Shown: piece by piece, positions 48,695 to 57,058 of the stretch
How positions within the stretch are numbered: the stretch's first letter is position 1
Layout of the letters: each line of letters starts with the position of its first letter
DNA from: PCRC01 sp017848435
GTDB lineage: Bacteria; Pseudomonadota; Gammaproteobacteria; Burkholderiales; Burkholderiaceae_C
Direction: 5' to 3'
Length of the DNA: 64,000 nt
Assembly: GCA_965284315.1 (NCBI GenBank)
Contig: OZ260072.1
Coordinates: 2,356,001 to 2,420,000 of the forward strand
Position numbers and translations under genes: made by a program
Notes under the pieces: generated by a model
Seen by the model: the letters and a program-made list of their open reading frames with translations, nothing else
Told to the model about the DNA's origin: nothing
Databases searched by the model: none

Positions 48695-49459
48695 ATGACC
48701 GGTGAGGTAAGGGTCGCGCGCGAAGGCGCGCTGGCATGGGTGACGCTGTCGCACCCCGGCAAGCTCAACGCGATGTCGCGCGCCATGTGGCGCGAACTGC
48801 GGCAGGTGTTCACCGCGCTGCCGCAAGACGCCGGCTTGCGCGGCGTTGTGCTGCGCGGCGAGGGCGGGCACTTCTGCGCCGGCGGCGACATTTCCGAATA
48901 CCCCAGCTTCCGCTTCGCACCCGAGAGCCTGCGTGAATTCCACGAAGACGAAGTCTGGGCCGGCCTGCAGGCGGTGCTGGACTGTGACGTGCCGGTGGTC
49001 GCGCAGATCGAAGGCGCGTGCATGGGCGCAGGGGTGGAAATCTCGGCCTGTTGCGACATCCGCATCGCCGGCGAGTCTTCCAGGTTCGGCGCACCCATTG
49101 CCAAGCTCGGCTTCCCGATGGCGCCGCGCGAGGCCGCGCTGGTGGCCGCTGCGGTGGGCAACGCCACGGCGCGGGAAATGCTGCTCGAAGCGGCGGTGTT
49201 TGACGCCGCCGAGATGAAGCTGCGCGGCTTTCTGAACCGCCTGCGGCCCGACGCGGCGGTCGCGGCCGAGGCCGAGGCCACCGCCCACCGCATTGCCGCG
49301 CTGGCCCCGCAGGCCGCGCGCATGAACAAACAGACCTTCCGTGCGCTGGCCACCGCCGCGGCCGTGCCACCCGACGCCTATGCCTACGCCAGCAGTGCCG
49401 AGCACCGCGAAGGCATCACCGCTTTCCTGCACAAGCGCAAACCCGCTTTCACTTCCTGA
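48695..49459 (+). CDS. Enoyl-CoA hydratase/isomerase family protein
   Basis: 254 residues, crotonase fold. HPGKLNAMSRAMWREL, FCAGGDISEYPSFRF with the oxyanion-hole segment, and IEGACMGAGVEISACCDIRIA with SSRFGAPIAKLGFP. Substrate unknown. It starts 22 bp after the Bug receptor and precedes the malonyl-CoA synthetase by 28 bp, suggesting a joint catabolic route. Confidence 0.9.
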   Translation: MTGEVRVAREGALAWVTLSHPGKLNAMSRAMWRELRQVFTALPQDAGLRGVVLRGEGGHFCAGGDISEYPSFRFAPESLREFHEDEVWAGLQAVLDCDVPVVAQIEGACMGAGVEISACCDIRIAGESSRFGAPIAKLGFPMAPREAALVAAAVGNATAREMLLEAAVFDAAEMKLRGFLNRLRPDAAVAAEAEATAHRIAALAPQAARMNKQTFRALATAAAVPPDAYAYASSAEHREGITAFLHKRKPAFTS

Positions 49460-49486
49460 ACGTTGCCTGATCTCCGCTGACGCACC

Positions 49487-51019
49487 ATGACCCAGCACAA
49501 CCTGTTTGCCGCGCTGCGCGCCGCTTTTCCAGACGACCTCGATGCCACTGCGGTGGAGGCCACCGGCACCGGTGGCGAGCCGCTCCACTACAGCTGGCGC
49601 GACCTCGACCGGGGCAGCGCCATGCTGGCCAACCTGCTCACCTCACTCGACCTGCCCACCGGTGCGCGCATCGCGGTGCAGGTGGAGAAATCGGTCGAGG
49701 CCATGCTGCTGTACCTGGCCACGCTGCGCGCCGGCTACGTGTTCCTGCCGCTCAACACCGCCTACCAGAGCGGCGAGATCAGCTACTTCATTGGCAATGC
49801 CGAGCCATCGGTGGTGGTGTGCACGCCGCAGAACTTTGGCTGGGTCAGCAAGATCGCGTTCACGGCGGGCACCCGCCATGTGCTCACGCTGGGCGACGAC
49901 CGCAGCGGCTCATTGCTGCAGCGCGCGGCACACTGTTCAGATCAGCAGGTGCCCGTGCCCAAAGCGGCGGACGATCTGGCCGCCATCCTCTACACCAGTG
50001 GCACCACCGGCCGCAGCAAGGGGGCCATGCTGACGCACGGCAACCTGCTGAGCAATGCGCGGGTGCTGCAGGACTACTGGGGTTGGGTGCCGGGCGACGT
50101 GCTGATCCATGCACTGCCCATCTTCCATGTGCACGGCCTGTTTGTGGCCATCCACGGCGCGCTGCTGAACGGCAGCAAGATGCTCTGGCTGGCGAAGTTT
50201 GAGCCGAAAGCGGTGCTGCGGGCCATGCCCCGCGCCACCGTGTTCATGGGGGTGCCCACACTGTACGTGCGGCTGCTGCAGGAGCCTGGCCTGAACCGCG
50301 AGGTGGCAAAAAACATGCGGCTGTTCATCGCCGGATCGGCGCCGCTGTTGATCGAGACCTTCACCGACTGGCAGCAGCGCACCGGCCACACCATTCTGGA
50401 ACGCTACGGCATGAGTGAGACCACGATGCTCACCTCCAACCCGTATGCCGGCGGCGAGCGCCGCGGTGGCACGGTGGGTTTTCCGCTGCCCGGCGTGCAA
50501 TTGCGCGTGCGCAACGAACATGGCGTGGACTGCGCGGTGGACCAGATTGGTGGCATCGAGGTCAAGGGCCCCAACGTCTTCAAGGGCTACTGGCGCATGC
50601 CGGAGAAAACCGCCGAAGAGTTCACCACCGATTTGTTTTTCAAGACCGGGGACGTGGGCAAGGTGGACAAGCAGGGGTACGTCACCATCGTCGGCCGCAG
50701 CAAGGATTTGATCATCAGCGGCGGCTACAACGTCTACCCGGCGGAGATCGAGGGCGCCATCAACGAACTGCCGGGCGTGGCCGAGAGCGCGGTGGTCGGT
50801 GTGCCCCACCCGGACTTTGGCGAGGTGGGTGTGGCGGTGGTGGTGGCCAAGCCGGGTGCGGTGCTTGACGGCGACGCCATCCTGGCCACGCTGAAGGCCA
50901 CCCTGGCCAATTTCAAGGTGCCCAAGCGGGTCGATGTGGTGAATGACCTGCCACGCAACACCATGGGCAAGGTGCAAAAGAACCTGCTGCGTGAACAGCA
51001 CAAAGGGCTGTTCGCCTGA
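49487..51019 (+). CDS. matB: Malonyl-CoA synthetase (acyl-CoA synthetase)
   Basis: 510 residues, ANL adenylating enzyme. ILYTSGTTGRSKGAMLTH is the ATP loop; LPIFHVHGLFVAIHGALL is typical of MatB; ERYGMSETTMLTSNPY and KTGDVGKVDKQGYVTIVGR follow, with the catalytic lysine near NTMGKVQKN. It would join CoA to malonate or a related diacid. Specificity is inferred from the HVHGLF segment. Confidence 0.85.
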   Translation: MTQHNLFAALRAAFPDDLDATAVEATGTGGEPLHYSWRDLDRGSAMLANLLTSLDLPTGARIAVQVEKSVEAMLLYLATLRAGYVFLPLNTAYQSGEISYFIGNAEPSVVVCTPQNFGWVSKIAFTAGTRHVLTLGDDRSGSLLQRAAHCSDQQVPVPKAADDLAAILYTSGTTGRSKGAMLTHGNLLSNARVLQDYWGWVPGDVLIHALPIFHVHGLFVAIHGALLNGSKMLWLAKFEPKAVLRAMPRATVFMGVPTLYVRLLQEPGLNREVAKNMRLFIAGSAPLLIETFTDWQQRTGHTILERYGMSETTMLTSNPYAGGERRGGTVGFPLPGVQLRVRNEHGVDCAVDQIGGIEVKGPNVFKGYWRMPEKTAEEFTTDLFFKTGDVGKVDKQGYVTIVGRSKDLIISGGYNVYPAEIEGAINELPGVAESAVVGVPHPDFGEVGVAVVVAKPGAVLDGDAILATLKATLANFKVPKRVDVVNDLPRNTMGKVQKNLLREQHKGLFA

Positions 51020-51026
51020 GCCCTCC

Positions 51027-51845
51027 TCAGACCGAGGTCAGGCCTTTGTAAAGCATGTAGGCCGCCAGCAGGTACAGGATGCTGGCGAACACGCGCTTGA
51101 GCTTTTTCACCGGCAGGCTGTGTGCGGCTTTCGCGCCCAGCGGTGCGGTGAACACGCTGCACACCGCAATCACGGCCAGTGCCGGCAGCCAGATGTAGCC
51201 AAACGAGTAGGCCGGCAGGTTCTGGACCCCCTGGCCGCTGATGGCGTAGCCCACCACGTTGGCCAGCGCAATCGGAAAGCCCAGCGCCGCGCTGGTGGCG
51301 ACCGCGTTGTGGATGGCGACGTTGCACCAGGTCATGAACGGCACGCTGACAAAGCCACCGCCGGCACCCACCAGGCCCGACAGAAAACCAATGAAGCCGC
51401 CCGCTGCCAACTGGCCAGGCACGCCGGGCATCTGGCGCGTGGGGGCCGGCTTTTTGTCGAGAAACATCTGGGTGGCCGAGAAGCTGACGAAGGCGGCAAA
51501 AAACAGCGCCAGCCACGAGCCCTTGAGGATGGCGAACACGCCCAGGCTGCCCACCATGCTGCCGACCACGATGCCAGGTGCCAGCCCTTTGACCAGGTCC
51601 CAGCGCACCGCGCCACGCTGGTGGTGGGCGCGCACGCTGGAAATGGAGGTGAAGATGATGGTTGCCATCGAGGTGGCAATCGCCATCTTGACCGCCAGGT
51701 CGGGGCCGACGCCGCGGCCCGACAGGATGATGGTGATGAAAGGCACCATCAGCATGCCACCGCCAATGCCGAGCAGCCCGGCGAGGAAACCGGTGCCAAG
51801 GCCGAGCGCGGCGAGTTCAACGATCAACAGGGGTTCGAACGGCAT
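51027..51845 (-). CDS. TauE/SafE-family anion permease
   Basis: 272 residues with about eight membrane helices. GFLAGLLGIGGGMLMVPFI at the start and FLSGLVGAGGGFVSVPFM later are the two repeated family motifs. Members move sulfite, sulfonates or other organic anions across the inner membrane; the substrate cannot be told. The ATG at 51845 is the usual family start. It lies 28 bp downstream of the 6S RNA 3' end, so read-through from that gene may transcribe it. Confidence 0.88.
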   Translation of the reverse strand: MPFEPLLIVELAALGLGTGFLAGLLGIGGGMLMVPFITIILSGRGVGPDLAVKMAIATSMATIIFTSISSVRAHHQRGAVRWDLVKGLAPGIVVGSMVGSLGVFAILKGSWLALFFAAFVSFSATQMFLDKKPAPTRQMPGVPGQLAAGGFIGFLSGLVGAGGGFVSVPFMTWCNVAIHNAVATSAALGFPIALANVVGYAISGQGVQNLPAYSFGYIWLPALAVIAVCSVFTAPLGAKAAHSLPVKKLKRVFASILYLLAAYMLYKGLTSV

Positions 51846-51872
51846 AGGGGGAGCAGGCGTGGAAGAAAGAGG

Positions 51873-52046
51873 TGTCTGCGGTCGCCACCGGACCGTCATC
51901 CTGAACGCAGGGTTCAGGTGGGCGAGGGCAGCCAGACTTCGGGTTCATCTGACGCGAGATGATCACACCCGTCGGGCAATTTACCAAGCCCGTGCTCTAA
52001 GAGCATTGGTTCAAGGAAATATAAAGCCCAGCACGCAACCGCAGAC
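51873..52046 (-). ncRNA. ssrS: 6S RNA
   Basis: On the minus strand, TGTCTGCGGTTGC (52034-52046) pairs with GCGACCGCAGACA (51873-51885) as a 13-bp closing stem with one G-U pair, enclosing 148 nt. Inside are CCTTGAACC near the 5' side and CCTGAACCCTGCGTTCAGG near the 3' end, as in 6S RNAs, with a long broken helix and central bubble. A TACAAT -10 (52053-52058) sits seven bases before the start. Position right after zapA matches E. coli zapA-ssrS. 6S RNA binds sigma-70 RNA polymerase by mimicking an open promoter. Confidence 0.82.
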
Positions 52047-52053
52047 AATTTGA

Positions 52054-52089
52054 TTGTAGGCCTTGGCGGCCCGGCGTGCTGGCCTACAA
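52054..52089. other. Inverted repeat at the zapA end and 6S promoter
   Basis: TTGTAGGCC (52054-52062) and GGCCTACAA (52081-52089) form a 9-bp inverted repeat that spans the zapA stop and overlaps the 6S RNA -10 element. It may end zapA transcripts or modulate the 6S promoter. Confidence 0.5.
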
Positions 52090-52428
52090 GAGCTGGCCGT
52101 CGCCGGTGAGCACCTGGTCGAGCCGGGCGATCAGTTGGGCGAGCCGGGGATCGGCCGGGGCGTCGCCGGTGGCCGTGGCGGCAGAGGCCGGCTGTGCCGC
52201 GGGCGCGGCGGCCGGTTCGGGCGCATGGGACAGGTCTGGCACCTCGAAGGCGAGGTTGAGCGCGGCCAGCACGGCAATGCGGTCGCGCGCTTTCACCTTG
52301 CCGGCATCGCGGATCTTGCACATGGCGGTGTCGACCTTTTCCACCGCATCCAGCAGCTTGCTATCGCCGCCCTCGGGGCAGCCCAGCAGGTAGCTCTGGC
52401 CCATGATCTGCACTTCCAGTTGCTTCAT
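52084..52428 (-). CDS. zapA: Cell division protein ZapA
   Basis: 114 residues. MKQLEVQIMGQSYLLGCPEG, VDTAMCKIRDAGKVKARDRI and AVLAALNLAFE are ZapA landmarks; the C-terminal part is an Ala/Pro-rich stretch then a coiled coil. It bundles FtsZ filaments at the division ring. Overlaps the zapB-like gene by 4 bp and precedes 6S RNA. Confidence 0.92.
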   Translation of the reverse strand: MKQLEVQIMGQSYLLGCPEGGDSKLLDAVEKVDTAMCKIRDAGKVKARDRIAVLAALNLAFEVPDLSHAPEPAAAPAAQPASAATATGDAPADPRLAQLIARLDQVLTGDGQLL

Positions 52429-52658
52429 GCGGCGTCCTTGGGGGCGGCGTCTTCCGGCAGGCGCTCCAGCAGGGCTTCAACCCGGCTGCGGGCCGCGTTC
52501 AGGCGCGACTGCAGGGAGTCACGCTCCTGCCGTGTGACTTCCAGCCGCGCGGTCAACAGGTCGTTGGTGCGCTGCAGTTCCTCGTGGCGAACCAGCAGGC
52601 GGTCCACCCGTTCGGCGATCTGGTCAATTTGTGCGGATTGCGACATGGCGGAAGCCAT
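52425..52658 (-). CDS. zapB: ZapB-like coiled-coil protein
   Basis: 77 residues, almost all coiled coil: IDQIAERVDRLLVRHEELQR, then RLEVTRQERDSLQSRLNAAR. Size and position directly before zapA fit the ZapB-like division-ring protein of betaproteobacteria. The ATG at 52646 is an alternative start. No signal or membrane segment. Confidence 0.8.
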   Translation of the reverse strand: MASAMSQSAQIDQIAERVDRLLVRHEELQRTNDLLTARLEVTRQERDSLQSRLNAARSRVEALLERLPEDAAPKDAA

Positions 52659-52689
52659 TTTAGGGGCACCCGGAATTTGGAACGTAAAA

Positions 52690-52930
52690 TAGCGGTGTTG
52701 GTGCTCGCGGTGTGGTTCACACGCTGCAGTTCAACGGGAAGCAGGGGGGAAGGCCGGCATGGCCAACCTAACCTGCGCTGCCCCCGCAACGGTAAGTGGA
52801 CGAGGCAGGCACGGCACCACGCTGCAGCCTGTCTCCGCTGACATCCTTGGCCACTGGCTGCACACCCCTACAGGGTGTGCGTCTGGGAAGGCGATGCCAG
52901 TAGCGCCACCAGCCCGGATACCGGCCAACA
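52690..52930 (+). promoter_or_regulatory. Cobalamin riboswitch
   Basis: The region before btuB carries the conserved pieces in order: AACGGGAAGCAGG, a CTGCCCCCGCAACGGTAAG segment, GCCACTGG, CTGGGAAGGC with GCCA, and the B12 box AGCCCGGATACCGGCC at 52911-52926. Downstream GGTGA (52992-52996) can pair with TCACC (53005-53009) just before the btuB start, so control may be at translation. It should shut off the operon when adenosylcobalamin is plentiful. This accounts for most of the 363-bp gap before btuB. Confidence 0.92.
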
Positions 52931-53021
52931 AGGTGGTCGTGCGCCTGAGAAAGCTGCACAACCTTGACGTCCATGCACTGGCGGGGAAGCCGGTGAGGAC
53001 ATTTTCACCTGTTCCACTGTT

Positions 53022-54866
53022 ATGAAAACCTCTTTGCGCACACTGCGCCTGGCCACCGTGCCCATGGCCTTGGCCGCTGCATTCCCAACGCTTGCCCAAA
53101 CCGACGATCAGGCGGCTGAAAAACGGCTTTCTGAAACCGTGGTCACCGCCACCCGCACCGCCACCCGCACCGCCACCCGCGTGGACGAAGTCGTCAGCGA
53201 CGTGGTGGTGGTCGACCGGGCCGCCATCGAGGCATCGACCGCACGCACGCTGAGCGAGCTGCTGGCGCGCAACGCCGGTTTGCAGACCACCGCCAACGGG
53301 GGCCTGGGCAAAAACTCGACCCTGTTCATCCGTGGCACCGAGAGCCGCCACACCATCCTGCTGATCGACGGGGTGCGCTTCGGCTCTGCCACCGCCGGCC
53401 AGCCCAACTACGACAACATCCCGGTGGACATGATCGAGCGTGTCGAGGTGCTGAAAGGCCCGGCCTCGGCGCTGTACGGCAGCGAGGGCGTGGGCGGAGT
53501 GGTGCAGGTGTTCACTCGGCGCGGCGCGGCGGGTTTTTCACCGTACGCGACAGCCACGGTGGGCAGCCACAGCCACTACGAACTGGCGACCGGTGCTTCC
53601 GGCGGCGAGGGTGGGCTGCGTTATGCATTCGGTGTGCAGAAGCTGCGCGAAAAAGGCTTTTCTTCGACCAACCCGCGGGTGCAGTTTGGCAACCACAACC
53701 CGGACCGCGATGGCTTTGACCAGGAGTCGTTGTCGGGTTCGATCAGCTACCAGCTGACGCCCGACTGGTCAGTCAGTGGCAACCTGCTGTACGCCGATGG
53801 CGAGGTGCAGCTCGACGACGGCCCGGGCCGCGATGCCCGCACCGCACTCAAGACCCAGGTGGCCAGTCTGGGCTTGAAAGGCAAGGTCACCAGCGATTGG
53901 CAGACCGAGCTGCGTGCCAGCACCAGCGCGGACAAATCGGCGTCCATCGTGGCGGCGAGCCCGAACCGGTTCAGCACCCGCCAGAACGAACTGAGCTGGC
54001 AGAACAACGTGAGCACACCGATTGGCCTGGCGGTGCTGGGACTGGAACAGCGTGAGCAGAAGATCGAAAGCACCACCTTGTACCCGGTGTCGGAACGCAC
54101 CATCACCTCCGGCTTTGTGGGCCTGAATGGCAGCCAGGCCGGCCACAGCTGGCAGGCCAATCTGCGGCGCGACCGCAACTCGCAATTCGGCAACGCCAAC
54201 ACCTACTTTGCCGGCTACGCTTACCAGTTCACGCCAGCCTGGCGGGCGCAGGTGTCGCATGGCACCAGCTTTGTCGCACCGTCGTTCAACCAGCTGTACT
54301 TTCCCAATTTTGGCAACCCCCTGCTGCAGCCCGAGCGTGGCCGCAACACCGATGTGGGCGTGACCTACACCCAGGGCGAGCACCAACTGAAACTGGTGCG
54401 TTTTGACAACCAGATCCGGGGCTTCATCAGCAACACCACCATCGCGTCGCAGGTGCCGCGTGCCCGCATCGACGGTTACACACTGTCGTACGACGGCCGC
54501 TTCGGCGACCTGCACCTGCGGGGTGCGCTCGACCTGCTGGACCCGCGCAACGAGCTGAATGGCCGCAAGCTGGCACGCCGTGCCGACGAGCAGGTGACGC
54601 TGGGTGCCGACTACACCGTGGGCGCCTGGCAGTTTGGCACCTCGCTGCTGTACGTGGGCCAGCGTTTCGACGATGCCAACAACACCCTGGCCCGCGCGCT
54701 GCCCAGCTACGTCACGCTCGACCTGAATGCCGGTTACACATTCAGCAAGGAATGGAAGCTGCAGGCCTCGCTCAACAACCTGACGGACCGCACCTACGAG
54801 ACGGCCTATGGCTACAACCAGTCGGGCCGCACGGCGTACCTGACGCTGCGTTACACGCCGAAGTAA
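53022..54866 (+). CDS. btuB: TonB-dependent cobalamin receptor BtuB
   Basis: 614 residues: signal peptide ending TLAQ (about 26), TonB box ETVVTATR (about 38-45), plug with LSELLARNAGLQTTANGG, FIRGTESRHTILLIDGVR and PASALYGSEGVGGVVQVFTR, then the barrel ending YLTLRYTPK. Imports corrinoids through the outer membrane. Directly after the TonB box three 12-bp repeats (53145-53180) encode TATR units. The riboswitch upstream supports cobalamin as substrate. First gene of the B12 run. Confidence 0.95.
   Translation: MKTSLRTLRLATVPMALAAAFPTLAQTDDQAAEKRLSETVVTATRTATRTATRVDEVVSDVVVVDRAAIEASTARTLSELLARNAGLQTTANGGLGKNSTLFIRGTESRHTILLIDGVRFGSATAGQPNYDNIPVDMIERVEVLKGPASALYGSEGVGGVVQVFTRRGAAGFSPYATATVGSHSHYELATGASGGEGGLRYAFGVQKLREKGFSSTNPRVQFGNHNPDRDGFDQESLSGSISYQLTPDWSVSGNLLYADGEVQLDDGPGRDARTALKTQVASLGLKGKVTSDWQTELRASTSADKSASIVAASPNRFSTRQNELSWQNNVSTPIGLAVLGLEQREQKIESTTLYPVSERTITSGFVGLNGSQAGHSWQANLRRDRNSQFGNANTYFAGYAYQFTPAWRAQVSHGTSFVAPSFNQLYFPNFGNPLLQPERGRNTDVGVTYTQGEHQLKLVRFDNQIRGFISNTTIASQVPRARIDGYTLSYDGRFGDLHLRGALDLLDPRNELNGRKLARRADEQVTLGADYTVGAWQFGTSLLYVGQRFDDANNTLARALPSYVTLDLNAGYTFSKEWKLQASLNNLTDRTYETAYGYNQSGRTAYLTLRYTPK
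53145..53180 (+). repeat. Three tandem 12-bp units at the btuB TonB box
   Basis: ACCGCCACCCGC occurs three times in a row (53145, 53157, 53169), each adding four residues (TATR phase) right at the TonB box. Copy-number change would lengthen or shorten the linker in frame. Confidence 0.9.
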
Positions 54867-54869
54867 GCC

Positions 54870-56243
54870 GTGACGACCCACACCTGCCCCGCCATCCTGG
54901 TCGCCGCCCCGGCGTCTGGCCAGGGCAAAACCACGGTGACGGCGGCGCTGGCCCGGCTGCACACGCGGGCCGGGCGGCGGGTGCGGGTGTTCAAGTGCGG
55001 GCCCGACTTTCTGGACCCGCACTGGCTCACGCTGGCCAGCGGTGCGCCGGTCTACCAGCTCGATTTGTGGATGACCGGCGAGGCCGACTGCCGCGCCCGG
55101 CTGTTTGCCGCGGCCCGCGAAGCCGACTTGCTGATCGTTGAAGGCGTGATGGGCCTGTTTGACGGCGAGCCCAGCGCGGCCGACCTCGCGCAGCGCTTTG
55201 GCCTGCCGGTACTGGCGGTGGTGGACGCGTCGGCCATGGCCGGTACCTTTGGTGCGCTGGCCTTTGGCCTGCAGCATTACCGCGCCGGCCTGCGCTGGGC
55301 CGGTGTGCTGGCCAACCGTGTGGCCAGCGAACGCCATGCCGGCATGCTGCAAAGCAGCTTGCGCGAACCCGAACACTGGCTGGGCGCACTGCCGCGCCAA
55401 ACCGATTTCTCTCTGCCAGAGCGCCACCTGGGGCTGGTGGCGGCCAGCGAGGTGGGCGACGCCATGGCCCGGCTGGATGCCGCTGCCGATGCTTTGGCTG
55501 CCACGCCGCTGGGCCAGATGGGCGCCGATGACCTGCAACGTTGGCAAGTGTGTTTCCCCGCGCCCGACGCAGCGCCAACACCGGCGCCGCTGCTGCAGGG
55601 CACCACCATCGCCATCGCCCGCGATGCCGCGTTCTGCTTTGTCTACGACGCCAACCTCGATGGCCTGCGTGCCCTGGGCGCTGAGCTGGTTTTTTTCTCA
55701 CCGCTGGCCGACGCGGCCTTGCCCGCGTGCGACGCCGTGTGGCTGCCCGGCGGCTACCCCGAGCTGCATGCCGAACGCCTGTCGGCCAACACCGCACTGC
55801 GCGACGGCCTCCGGCAGCACGTGGCGGCCAACAAACCGGTCTGGGCCGAGTGCGGCGGCATGATGGTGTTGTTTGAGCAACTGCGGGGCAAAGACGGCGT
55901 GGCGCACGCGATGTGGGGGCTGCTGCCCGGCCAGGTCATGCTGCAGAAGCGCTTGGCCGCGCTCGGCCCGCAGCAACTGGTGTTGGCGGGTGTGGAAGAG
56001 GGCCCCTTGCGCGGCCACACCTTCCACTACTCCACCTGCGACACGCCATTGCAACCGGCGGGCCGCACCACATCGCCCGGCCGGCCTGGGCCGGGTGAAG
56101 CGCTGTACCGCCACGGTGCCATTGGCGCCAGTTATTTCCATGCGTGGTTCCCGTCCAGCCCTGCCGCCGTGGCCGCGCTGTTCCTGCCCTCTAGCCGTGG
56201 CTGCGCTGTCCCAGCGCAGGAGGCCACAATGCCTGCACCATGA
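54870..56243 (+). CDS. cbiA: Cobyrinate a,c-diamide synthase
   Basis: 457 residues. AAPASGQGKTTVTAALARLH is the P-loop of the dethiobiotin-synthetase-like half; FKCGPDFLDPHWL and IVEGVMGLFDGE follow; the C-terminal class I glutamine amidotransferase has WLPGGYPELHA, AECGGMMVLFE with the nucleophile cysteine, and ASYFHAWF with the histidine. It amidates carboxylates a and c of (hydrogeno)byrinate. Start is GTG, 4 bp after btuB. It overlaps the next gene by 4 bp. Confidence 0.93.
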   Translation: MTTHTCPAILVAAPASGQGKTTVTAALARLHTRAGRRVRVFKCGPDFLDPHWLTLASGAPVYQLDLWMTGEADCRARLFAAAREADLLIVEGVMGLFDGEPSAADLAQRFGLPVLAVVDASAMAGTFGALAFGLQHYRAGLRWAGVLANRVASERHAGMLQSSLREPEHWLGALPRQTDFSLPERHLGLVAASEVGDAMARLDAAADALAATPLGQMGADDLQRWQVCFPAPDAAPTPAPLLQGTTIAIARDAAFCFVYDANLDGLRALGAELVFFSPLADAALPACDAVWLPGGYPELHAERLSANTALRDGLRQHVAANKPVWAECGGMMVLFEQLRGKDGVAHAMWGLLPGQVMLQKRLAALGPQQLVLAGVEEGPLRGHTFHYSTCDTPLQPAGRTTSPGRPGPGEALYRHGAIGASYFHAWFPSSPAAVAALFLPSSRGCAVPAQEATMPAP

Positions 56244-57058
56244 CCGAACGCTTTGCCTTTCCCCACGGCCCGCAGCGCATCGTCTGCCTGACCGAAGAAA
56301 CCACCGAGTGGCTGTATGTGCTGGGAGAAGAGGCGCGCATTGTCGGCATCTCGGGCTATACCGTGCGGCCACGCCGCGCACGCGAAGAGAAACCCAAGGT
56401 CAGCGCCTTTCTGAGCGCCAAGATCGACAAGATTCTTGAACTGAAGCCCGACTGCGTGTTTGGCTTCTCCGACCTGCAGGCCGACATTGCTGCCGCGCTG
56501 ATCCGCCACGGCATCCAGGTCACCGTGTTCAACCAGCGCAGCGTGGCCGAGATTTTTGCCATGCTGGTGCAGGTGGCGGCCATGGTGGGGCAGGCCGAGA
56601 AAGGGCTGGCCCTGGTCAACGGCATGCGTGCGCAGCTCATGGCGATTGAAGACGCCGCCGCCGCCTTGCCACGCCGCCCGCGCATTTTTTTCGAGGAGTG
56701 GGACGAGCCGCACATCAGCGCGATTGCCTGGGTCTCGGAGCTGATGGGCATTGCCGGTGGCGACGACTGTTTTCCCGAGCTGGCAAAAGAATCACTGGGC
56801 AAGAACCGCATCATCGCCAGCGGCGACGAGATCGTGCGGCGCGCACCCGACATCATCATCGGCTCCTGGTGCGGCAAGAAATTCCGCGCCGAGAAGGTCG
56901 CCGCGCGGCCCGGCTGGCAGGACGTGCCCGCCGTCAAGAACCAGCAGTTGTTCGAGATCAAATCGGCCGACATCCTGCAACCCGGTCCGGCGGCGTTGAC
57001 CGACGGCGTGGCCCAGTTGCACAAGATCGTCATGGCCTGGAGCCAGGCCCATGGCTGA
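56240..57058 (+). CDS. BtuF-like binding-protein fold without signal peptide
   Basis: 272 residues of the BtuF/FecB helical-backbone fold: PQRIVCLTEETTEWLYVLGE, DKILELKPDCVFGFSDLQAD, RIFFEEWDEPHISAIAWVSE and RAPDIIIGSWCGKKF. There is no signal peptide, so it should stay in the cytoplasm, unlike the gene at 57662. Overlaps with cbiA (4 bp) and cobU (8 bp) show it is part of the operon. A cytoplasmic corrinoid-binding or chaperone role is possible. Confidence 0.75.
   Translation: MTERFAFPHGPQRIVCLTEETTEWLYVLGEEARIVGISGYTVRPRRAREEKPKVSAFLSAKIDKILELKPDCVFGFSDLQADIAAALIRHGIQVTVFNQRSVAEIFAMLVQVAAMVGQAEKGLALVNGMRAQLMAIEDAAAALPRRPRIFFEEWDEPHISAIAWVSELMGIAGGDDCFPELAKESLGKNRIIASGDEIVRRAPDIIIGSWCGKKFRAEKVAARPGWQDVPAVKNQQLFEIKSADILQPGPAALTDGVAQLHKIVMAWSQAHG

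Noticed and set aside
53769..55547. Minus-strand open frame of 592 codons across btuB and cbiA
   Set aside because: It spans the junction of two certain plus-strand genes and shows shadow composition only.
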